The notes under the pieces are model-generated. The model had not been told where the DNA came from. It saw only the letters and a list, made by a program, of their open reading frames with translations, and searched no databases. The position numbers and the translations under genes were made by a program. From positions 1 to 20,637 of the forward strand of contig JAKFXP010000042.1 in NCBI GenBank assembly GCA_021731325.1: DNA of 20,637 nucleotides, given 5' to 3'. Of this stretch, positions 14,847-20,637 are shown in pieces. Within the stretch, counting starts at the first letter, position 1; the number at the start of each line of letters is the position of its first letter. The DNA comes from Parcubacteria group bacterium (lineage in GTDB: Bacteria > Patescibacteriota > Minisyncoccia > Phycocordibacterales > UBA12088).

Positions 14847-15590
14847 CTATGGTTGTATTTCCTCAAGGGTACGCATGACCGCATCATACGGATGTGACGA
14901 CTGCACTATTGGTTTTCCAACTATAATATGGGTTGCACCCACACCAAGCGCAGCCTCCGGAGTGGTGCCTACCGTTGATCCTTGTGTTTCTTGATACCAC
15001 CCGGGACGAACGTCAGATACGATTAACAGGGGGATCGCTATCTCACGTGTCCGACTCATCCGTTCCCTGTTTGCATACAACACAGATGCTTCAGCCTGTG
15101 GACATAGGTAGCCATCAAACCCCGCTATGTCAACACGATCTGCAAAGACCGATGCTACTTCGCGCGCATTGCTACCATAAACCTGAAACAATTCATCACC
15201 GTTCATAGAGGCCACCGTCACCCCAAGCACTGAAGTATGGGAAAGGTTCTGCTTAAGCACCCTCATAGAACCAATACTGTTGCCGCACGAAACGGTGATC
15301 ATTTCTGGACACACCTCTTCGAGAAACGCTCCGTACATGTACATCTCTTCTCTCGTACGACACTGTAGGTGTACGTCGGCGCAGACCGACAGTCCTATAT
15401 CGTGCATTGCTTCAATCAACTCGTAGCCACATGCAGCAAGGGATGGCCCCAAACGTATGCACACCGGTGTAGTACGGAGCGCTTCTGCAAGAGCCATGAT
15501 ACGTAATCGCACCATACTCCGTCCCACACCTTCGTGTGGGAGAGCGTCCGCATCAACAATGAGTGACGCCTGATTATTTATGGAATACAT
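14847..15590 (-). CDS. OMP decarboxylase-like TIM barrel lacking the catalytic tetrad
   Basis: 247 residues resembling orotidine 5'-phosphate decarboxylase (HUMPS superfamily). The fold signature is clear at both ends: SLIVDAD at 9-15, and VSDVRPG then GATHIIVGKPI at 218-228, the phosphate-binding end. The catalytic residues are changed. The usual K..DxKxxD tetrad appears as R46 (in VCIRLG), D72, H74 and C77 (in ADVHLQC), so only one of four is kept. The phosphate-binding Arg of the GRSI/GRPI motif is Lys. OMP decarboxylation is therefore doubtful, and the protein may bind a nucleotide or do other chemistry. Start ATG 15590 has a strong ribosome site GAGGAGGT at 15595-15602. It is a single-gene unit with promoter and terminator. 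Confidence 0.75.
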   Translation of the reverse strand: MYSINNQASLIVDADALPHEGVGRSMVRLRIMALAEALRTTPVCIRLGPSLAACGYELIEAMHDIGLSVCADVHLQCRTREEMYMYGAFLEEVCPEMITVSCGNSIGSMRVLKQNLSHTSVLGVTVASMNGDELFQVYGSNAREVASVFADRVDIAGFDGYLCPQAEASVLYANRERMSRTREIAIPLLIVSDVRPGWYQETQGSTVGTTPEAALGVGATHIIVGKPIVQSSHPYDAVMRTLEEIQP

Positions 15591-15625
15591 TATTACCTCC
15601 TCATCTGAAAAGATCATTGCACGTC

Positions 15626-15634
15626 ATGATACCA
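15626..15634 (-). promoter_or_regulatory. Extended -10 promoter of the OMP-decarboxylase-like gene
   Basis: TGG (15632-15634) followed by TATCAT (15626-15631) on the minus strand. The leader of about 29 bases carries a strong GAGGAGGT, in contrast to the leaderless genes of this window. Confidence 0.45.
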
Positions 15635-15703
15635 ACGTGCCCCAAGAAAAACTGGATATCAGTTCCGAATAATACAATACCACAAAAAATAACAAAAGCA
15701 ATA

Positions 15704-16216
15704 TTATTGCACCTCACTCGTACCTGCTATGAGCTTGATATAGAACCCTTCGCTACCATAGAGCGTGTAGTCGCCCGCTCCTTTTTCTTGTGCGTACACC
15801 TCAACCATTTCCCCAATATGTTGCTCAAGATCCCCAAATCCTTCAACCCCCATAACCGAACCTACTGTTTCCTGACTCCAACCCATAATTGCCGTCACAT
15901 GTTTGCCGTCAACCTCCACAAAACATTCCCCATCAGCAAAACAAGCGGTATCAACTTTCTCAAGCGTTCCGGTAAAGGTGTCGGCCTTGAGCTTGCCTGT
16001 TACGGGCGCTGGCTTTTCTGCAGGTGCACTGACCCGTGCTTCAATCTGACCCATTGCTGCATCCGCTTCAGTCGTACCCTGCTCGGGAATCACGACCGGC
16101 ACCTCTTCCGCCACCGAGGTAAGGGGGACCTGTAACGTCCGATAATATGCGACGCCGAGTATCGCAATGAGCGTCAGAAATACCCCGGTAATAAATTTTT
16201 GATGTTGTGTATGCAT
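15704..16216 (-). CDS. Membrane-anchored extracytoplasmic protein, unknown function
   Basis: 170 residues, not recognised. A signal-anchor helix spans about 8-24 after a short basic N-terminus. A low-complexity Glu/Ala/Pro linker (about 35-75) leads to a small beta-rich domain of about 95 residues with two Cys near its start (ACFADGECF), a spacing that suggests a disulphide. The start is ATG 16216; TATTAT at 16237-16242 is a possible -10 giving a short leader. The 113 bases between its stop and the next gene's ATG hold only that gene's promoter and ribosome site. Confidence 0.72.
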   Translation of the reverse strand: MHTQHQKFITGVFLTLIAILGVAYYRTLQVPLTSVAEEVPVVIPEQGTTEADAAMGQIEARVSAPAEKPAPVTGKLKADTFTGTLEKVDTACFADGECFVEVDGKHVTAIMGWSQETVGSVMGVEGFGDLEQHIGEMVEVYAQEKGAGDYTLYGSEGFYIKLIAGTSEVQ

Positions 16217-16341
16217 ACAATAATTACTCTAGCCTTATAATAGATACCAACCAGTATACCCCAGCACCCTCATACGCATGAGCGAGTTATACTCTACATT
16301 CCAACAAACGATACGTATCCCTGATTTCAAGATACCCTCTG

Positions 16342-16758
16342 CTAGAAAAACGTATCAATCAGTGTTCGGACATGCGGATTGAAACCTGAATACTCATCAC
16401 CGGTAATGTATTCATCTACCGTCACCCACCGCCACTCAGAAAATTTTTCGGGTGCCCTGCGTGTTGCGTCTTGTTCGGTCGTACACAAAAACAACGGTAC
16501 GATATCATGCTCATCGGCACCTCGCGACTCACCCATATACGCCTGGATTGTGAAGGCGGTAATACCTACTTCTTCATACACTTCTCGACGAAGCGCCTCT
16601 TCAATAGTCTCTCCTATCTCACACCGTCCCCCAGGAGCAGTCCATACCGCTCCGGTAGGGTACTCCCGACGACCAATAAGCATCTTACCCGCTCGAATCA
16701 TCACTGCCACCGGGCATGTTCGTTCGTTTCCCAATCGTGAAAGATACGCCTCAAGCAT
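16342..16758 (-). CDS. Nudix hydrolase
   Basis: A 138-residue cytoplasmic hydrolase of nucleoside diphosphates linked to another moiety. The complete Nudix box G-x5-E-x7-REVYEEVGI is at residues 44-66, with the metal-binding glutamates E59, E62 and E63 in place. The preceding WTAPGG and following WRWVTVDEY fit the MutT/ADP-sugar type. The substrate cannot be assigned. It starts eight bases after the stop of the C39-like peptidase gene with no clear ribosome site, so the two are probably co-transcribed. The 125 bases beyond its stop contain no gene. Confidence 0.9.
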   Translation of the reverse strand: MLEAYLSRLGNERTCPVAVMIRAGKMLIGRREYPTGAVWTAPGGRCEIGETIEEALRREVYEEVGITAFTIQAYMGESRGADEHDIVPLFLCTTEQDATRRAPEKFSEWRWVTVDEYITGDEYSGFNPHVRTLIDTFF

Positions 16759-16766
16759 ACTTTATT

Positions 16767-17294
16767 TTATATGGTATCACGAGCACGATTCCGTTTTGGC
16801 GCATACTGCCGTCCCAACGAAAACGGTTCTTGCGAAATAGCCATGAGCCAGTTGTCTTCATGGGTGTATTCACTTGACCATCGAGACAAAAAATCACCCA
16901 CCTCCAGTATCGTTTTTTCACCATTCCACGGATCGTTGAGTACCACATGCGTCTCGTCCACCTTCACCACAACCGCATAGTGCGGATCGTTTTCGCTCGG
17001 CTCAGTAAAATGCACCATAACCGGCGTATGTAATTTAAGTAACCCTCCAATCTCCACAATAGACGAATCGTCATTTTCAAATACGTAAAACCCTTCTTCG
17101 CGCGCCACACGTATCAGATCACTATGTTTGGTACCTATGTCTGCATTCGTGCGAAGTCGTATTGCAAGTTCTTCTTCGGATACCACAACCCCATAGAACA
17201 AAAACATCATATGGAGTGATGCAGGCCCGCAAGAATACTGAGTGCTTTGTTGGTGATATGGGACTTTAATCATACTACCTCTATCTATACGCAT
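16767..17294 (-). CDS. C39-like cysteine peptidase domain protein
   Basis: 175 residues matching the peptidase C39-like family (papain-like fold). The catalytic arrangement is visible: Q16 and C22 in YHQQSTQYSCGPASL, H105 in DPHYAVVV and D121 in LNDPWNG. There is no signal peptide, transmembrane segment or ABC transporter domain, so it is likely cytoplasmic, unlike bacteriocin-exporter C39 proteases. The ending is basic. Two starts are possible: ATG 17294 (AGGGGTG upstream) and ATG 17273 (GAGGT only three bases away). The first is preferred. Whether it cleaves peptides or only binds them is unknown. Confidence 0.82.
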   Translation of the reverse strand: MRIDRGSMIKVPYHQQSTQYSCGPASLHMMFLFYGVVVSEEELAIRLRTNADIGTKHSDLIRVAREEGFYVFENDDSSIVEIGGLLKLHTPVMVHFTEPSENDPHYAVVVKVDETHVVLNDPWNGEKTILEVGDFLSRWSSEYTHEDNWLMAISQEPFSLGRQYAPKRNRARDTI

Positions 17295-17316
17295 ATATCA
17301 CCCCTTTGTCCAGAAC

Positions 17317-17353
17317 GACAGGTGCTTCTCCACTACGTTCGTCATCACCTGTC
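17317..17353. repeat. Inverted repeat in the C39/ECF divergent intergenic region
   Basis: GACAGGTG (17317-17324) and CACCTGTC (17346-17353) form a perfect eight-base inverted repeat with a 21-base spacer and no T run. The two divergent promoters flank it, so an operator is conceivable. Confidence 0.4.
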
Positions 17354-17398
17354 TGACTGTCGCCGGCACACCCAACTCCTCACACTACTGTAATAGTA

Positions 17399-17407
17399 TG
17401 GTATGAT
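17399..17407 (+). promoter_or_regulatory. Extended -10 promoter of the ECF sigma gene
   Basis: TGG followed by TATGAT (17402-17407, five of six), ending 11 bases before ATG 17419. The implied leader is about four bases without a ribosome site. Confidence 0.5.
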
Positions 17408-17418
17408 AACACGGCTAT

Positions 17419-17940
17419 ATGAATGGAGTACCGGAGAAATTGCATCAGCACTTTACGACTCTCTATGACACTCATGCACAAGCGTTACTCACTTTTACCT
17501 ATTACCGACTTCATAATCGGGCACTAGCGGAAGATGTGGTAGCTGATGCATTTTGCAAATTTTGGCAACGCCTTGCGAGTGGTGTGGAGATTACCTATGA
17601 ACGCGCCCTCCTCTATACCATTACTCGAGGCCTCATCATCGATCAGTATCGCAAACAAGCGGTGAGCCAGAGCGTGCCTCTTGAGGAAGAAATGAATGCA
17701 CTGGTCGTAGATAACACCGTTGTCGAGATACTTGATGCAAGGTATGCCTATGCACGGGTGGCAAAAGCCCTACAAGGGGTTAAACAAGAATATGCAGACA
17801 TACTCGTACTCCATTACCTGCAAGAGCTTTCCATATTAGAAATTGCGCATATACTAGAGTTGTCTGAAAATAATGTCCGCGTACGTATACACCGAGCACT
17901 TGCGGCACTCCGAAAGATACTTGACCATGAACAACCCTGA
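17419..17940 (+). CDS. ECF-type sigma-70 factor
   Basis: A 173-residue extracytoplasmic-function sigma factor with regions 2 and 4 only. Region 2 covers about 10-80 (LYDTHAQALLTFTYYRLHNRA, then AEDVVADAFCKFW and a 'LLYTITRGLIIDQYRK' -10 recognition helix). Region 4 covers about 110-168 with the helix-turn-helix YLQELSILEIAHILELSENNVRVRIHRAL. The downstream gene overlaps its end by 14 bases and encodes a membrane protein of anti-sigma layout, so this factor is probably held at the membrane and released by an envelope signal. Its targets are unknown. Confidence 0.92.
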   Translation: MNGVPEKLHQHFTTLYDTHAQALLTFTYYRLHNRALAEDVVADAFCKFWQRLASGVEITYERALLYTITRGLIIDQYRKQAVSQSVPLEEEMNALVVDNTVVEILDARYAYARVAKALQGVKQEYADILVLHYLQELSILEIAHILELSENNVRVRIHRALAALRKILDHEQP

Positions 17941-18616
17941 AGACACCATAAAAGAACTACAGACACTTCGCCACCTCACGGTGCCTGCCGCGTGGGCAAC
18001 TGAGCTTCGTGCTCGGGTGTTTTCGCGTATCGCGGCACTCGAAGCAGAAACTACAGCAGCACCTCTCCCAAGCCCCCTTACCATCACACCATCCCCTTGG
18101 TCTCTCTATCGAATAGGTCTCGCTTCAGTGTTTACCGTATTCCTCATCGTAACCGTGGTGACACACGATCACCTCTACGCTGAATCTCTCCTTATCAATA
18201 CCCGCATACATCTTACCTTTAGCGATCATGCCGCAGAGCGATCAGGCGTCGCACTCGCATACCTCGACCACACCTCATCTCGTTTTGCATCACATGATGC
18301 AGTAGCCCAAGACTACACATACGTAGTAACCGCACTCGACACCACCCACACCACCCTTGAAGGATTGCAGCTTACGGGCGAATTAGGTAAGTATACGCAA
18401 CAAGAATGCCTGACACTCTACCAACAGTACGACACTTCTATCGACACCTTACACACCACCTTGCAACAAAAACTTACCGACACCTCACTTTCTATGGAGG
18501 ATCGCGCCACGCTTACCGACCTGCTCCGCCGCGTCGACGCTGCACACGAACGTATTCAAATACGCACCAATATGTACCCTGCACAACAAGGACACTCTAT
18601 CGACCACACCACGTAG
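17927..18616 (+). CDS. Putative membrane anti-sigma factor (DUF5667-like layout)
   Basis: 229 residues. A cytoplasmic N-terminal part of about 58 residues (DTIKELQTLRHLTVPAAWATEL, charged and helical) is followed by one transmembrane helix at about 61-79 and an extracytoplasmic helical domain of 150 residues. Position and topology match anti-sigma factors paired with ECF sigma factors, and the N-terminal 'L..L..V..PA..' pattern plus helical outer domain resembles DUF5667 proteins. No zinc-binding HxxxCxxC motif is present. The ATG at 17927 overlaps the sigma gene by 14 bases; an in-frame ATG at 17873 would overlap far more and is rejected. The role is inferred mainly from context. Confidence 0.75.
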   Translation: MNNPEDTIKELQTLRHLTVPAAWATELRARVFSRIAALEAETTAAPLPSPLTITPSPWSLYRIGLASVFTVFLIVTVVTHDHLYAESLLINTRIHLTFSDHAAERSGVALAYLDHTSSRFASHDAVAQDYTYVVTALDTTHTTLEGLQLTGELGKYTQQECLTLYQQYDTSIDTLHTTLQQKLTDTSLSMEDRATLTDLLRRVDAAHERIQIRTNMYPAQQGHSIDHTT

Positions 18617-18659
18617 CTGATAGATTGTTGCTAGGACGCAGGCAGTAGAGTCGCACTAC

Positions 18660-20637
18660 TTATACATACTCAGCGTGCTTCTGTATGGTATCCTGTATTG
18701 CCACATGCACCTTACTCGACATCATCTCACGTTCAAATAACTCATCGAGTGTGCGCACCTGCACCTCAAGGACACTCCTCCGCGCCAATTGTTCTGCAAG
18801 TAACTTACTCACATTAGGTGCCTCCGCTTCAATCGCTTGCAGTTTTGCACGTGAACCAGAAAGAAACGCTTCGTACACCGTTACCATACGCTCTACAGCC
18901 TGAGCTCCAAACATACTTGACGCATACCGTGTATCAAAATTCCCTAATTCGCGAAGTACGGTGCGGGCCAGCACCACAAGTGTCCTGTAGTACATATACC
19001 GCTCCGCAAGCACCTCATCCGCCGGCTTTCGCCCCAAAGATTGTACCAAACTCGCAATACGAGCATGTAACCAATGGACGGTAGGTGTAGCACTACTTGG
19101 TACACCTCCTTCTTCAACTTCTTCATACTGGAGCTCTAGCTTGTGTTGTGTGAGTCGGTATACCGCCTCAGACACTTCTCCGTACTGGTACAAATCTTCC
19201 AACCGCCGCTGTTCAACGCCTAGGGTAAAAAATCGCAAAACTCGTTCACCTGCGTCCGCACCTTGCAGCTCTAGTTGTGCTTCACAACGTGCCAATGTTG
19301 CGTCGAGTTTTTTTGTATGCTCGGTAATGAGCATCGTTGCGGTCGATGTATCTATGTAGCCTTTTTCCTGAAAACGTTGTAACCGGGATAGCCCCTCACT
19401 ATACACCTGTGCGATGACCTGCCCATACTGCAATTCCTCAAGAGGGGTAAGGTTACTAGTACCCAAAAAGTGTGCAAGACCCTTAATACTTGTTGCTTTA
19501 ATGAAGAGGGTGACAAAAATACAACCGATGGTCAACGCGAGAATAAACTCACGAGGAGTGTACGCAAGACTCCAACCGGGAACCTCTAGATCGACCGGAA
19601 TGAGTAGCACCATAGTGATTGCCAGCGCACCTCGCAAACTTCCCCAGGCGAGTAAGTGCTGCCATGATGTTGGAATAGGTGCTTCACTCGTACTATGATT
19701 GAGTAACCAGACGACCGGATAAATAGAGAGTGCACGAGCAATCGCAACAATGAGTACTGCGGCCGTAATGGGGACCATGAGCTGCGTAACCGGTATGGGA
19801 AGTGCAACAAAGATGAGACCAATGAGTAAGAATACGAGTGAATTAGCAAGCAGTGCTGTCTGTGTCCAAAATTTCTCTACAAATTCACGCGCATGGGGGA
19901 GTATTTTTGCGCGACCATAATTCCCCATCACCATTGATGCAACCGCTGTCGAAATAATTGCACTTATATGAATATGGTGTCCGAGTATTGAAACATGTTG
20001 TGAGATAAAATCTGAAATGAGAAACGTAAAGTGTGCCAGTACAATCATGAGGGAAATTTGCACATACTCACTCCGTCGAGCAGCATCGACAGTAGCGACA
20101 AATAGGAAACCAAATAGGAGTCCTAGTAGAATGCCGAGCACAATCATCATGCAAAACATGAGTACACCCTCCATAACTGAAGAACCTCCATGCCACCCAT
20201 CAAGCGCCACCCCTAAAATCACCAGAAATAGAGCCACTGCAGTACCATCATTAAAAATACTTTCACCCTCAAACAGTAAGGTGAGGCGTTTTGGCGCACC
20301 CAACTCTTTGAAGAGTGCGAGCACGGCAACAGGGTCAGTTGCGCTAATCAGCGTACCGAAGAGTGCACACACGATAAATGGTACCGATATACCTACGAGC
20401 GGTAACCCAAGGAAGAGTGCGTACGCAATGAGTCCCGCAGACACAAGCAACGAAACAACTGAAAGTACGCTAATAGCCCACACATTTTCTAATAACCGCC
20501 GTATCGAGATGTTGTACGCAGATTCGAAAATGAGAATGGGTAAGAATACGTAAAAGAGTATGTCAGGAGTAAAGGTAAATGCACGTAAAAACGAAAAGAA
20601 GGGTACCGACGAGAGTGGCACTAACACAAACGTACCG
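18660..20637 (-). CDS. CPA1-family Na+/H+ antiporter, 5' end outside the window
   Basis: At least 658 residues are visible, and the frame is still open at the right edge, so a stretch of the N-terminus is missing. The GTG at 20627 is not a convincing start. About eleven hydrophobic segments form the exchanger. Family motifs are ILIFESAYN, the ion-binding ATDPVAVLALFKELG and FEGESIFNDGTAVALF with its conserved Asn-Asp pair, and WGSLRGALAITM near the end of the membrane part. The last 250 or so residues are hydrophilic and mostly helical, a large cytoplasmic tail as in NhaP/SOS1-like exchangers that usually senses pH or regulates activity. It ends 43 bases from the anti-sigma gene in convergent orientation, without a clear terminator between them. 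Confidence 0.92.
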   Translation of the reverse strand, partial: GTFVLVPLSSVPFFSFLRAFTFTPDILFYVFLPILIFESAYNISIRRLLENVWAISVLSVVSLLVSAGLIAYALFLGLPLVGISVPFIVCALFGTLISATDPVAVLALFKELGAPKRLTLLFEGESIFNDGTAVALFLVILGVALDGWHGGSSVMEGVLMFCMMIVLGILLGLLFGFLFVATVDAARRSEYVQISLMIVLAHFTFLISDFISQHVSILGHHIHISAIISTAVASMVMGNYGRAKILPHAREFVEKFWTQTALLANSLVFLLIGLIFVALPIPVTQLMVPITAAVLIVAIARALSIYPVVWLLNHSTSEAPIPTSWQHLLAWGSLRGALAITMVLLIPVDLEVPGWSLAYTPREFILALTIGCIFVTLFIKATSIKGLAHFLGTSNLTPLEELQYGQVIAQVYSEGLSRLQRFQEKGYIDTSTATMLITEHTKKLDATLARCEAQLELQGADAGERVLRFFTLGVEQRRLEDLYQYGEVSEAVYRLTQHKLELQYEEVEEGGVPSSATPTVHWLHARIASLVQSLGRKPADEVLAERYMYYRTLVVLARTVLRELGNFDTRYASSMFGAQAVERMVTVYEAFLSGSRAKLQAIEAEAPNVSKLLAEQLARRSVLEVQVRTLDELFEREMMSSKVHVAIQDTIQKHAEYV

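Noticed and set aside
15563..16135. 190-residue plus-strand open frame
   Set aside because: It runs antisense across two minus-strand genes and their promoter region, with no ribosome site or recognisable domain.
16767..17294. Bacteriocin export protease
   Set aside because: The C39-like domain stands alone, without an ABC transporter, a precursor peptide with a double-glycine leader or a membrane segment.
18645..18659. Terminator between the anti-sigma and antiporter genes
   Set aside because: Only a five-base AGTAG/CTACT stem is present with no T run on either strand.

Overview
The window reads as a compact bacterial chromosome fragment, most likely from a Candidate Phyla Radiation (Patescibacteria, Parcubacteria-like) genome. 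Grounds: small, tightly packed genes; many short membrane-anchored proteins without recognisable family; an Asp-rich secreted protein with tandem fibronectin-III-like repeats; a DUF5671-type membrane protein; an ECF sigma/anti-sigma pair; and frequent extended -10 promoters. This placement is inference from gene style, not from a marker gene. No rRNA, tRNA, CRISPR array, insertion sequence or prophage was recognised, and no stretch over 300 bases lacks a gene.

Layout. 1-185 is an almost perfect giant palindrome that cuts off the 3' end of a class A beta-lactamase-like serine hydrolase (84-995, -); it looks like a fold-back at a contig end. Next come an acidic repeat protein (1100-2089, -), a DedA/VTT membrane protein (2181-2825, -), a sigma-70 factor resembling RpoS (2935-3906, +) and a small membrane protein (4048-4428, +). 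A minus-strand cluster follows: S41 C-terminal processing protease, PD-(D/E)XK nuclease and a Rossmann NADP oxidoreductase (7282 down to 4511). Diverging from it is the oxidative pentose phosphate module: zwf, gnd and pgl (7383-10493, +). From 10459 to 17294 nearly everything is on the minus strand: a small membrane protein, an RlmB-type rRNA methyltransferase, the DUF5671-like protein, an ABC-F ATPase, a cold shock protein, an OMP-decarboxylase-like barrel, a membrane-anchored unknown, a Nudix hydrolase and a C39-like cysteine peptidase. The right end holds an ECF sigma/anti-sigma pair (+) facing a CPA1 Na+/H+ antiporter whose 5' end lies outside the window.

How the genes work together. zwf, pgl and gnd together encode glucose-6-phosphate to ribulose-5-phosphate with two NADPH made. 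The gnd frame breaks at 9690-9692: the conserved Gnd C-terminus lies in the -1 frame and stops one base before the pgl ATG, while frame 0 runs into pgl and gives an apparent Gnd-Pgl fusion. Several promoters place the -10 element only 6-7 bases before the ATG, suggesting leaderless transcripts for DedA, zwf and rlmB. I did not find a clear new multi-gene system. The points most worth following are the gnd/pgl frameshift, the leaderless promoters, the OMP-decarboxylase homologue that lacks its catalytic residues, and the terminal palindrome.
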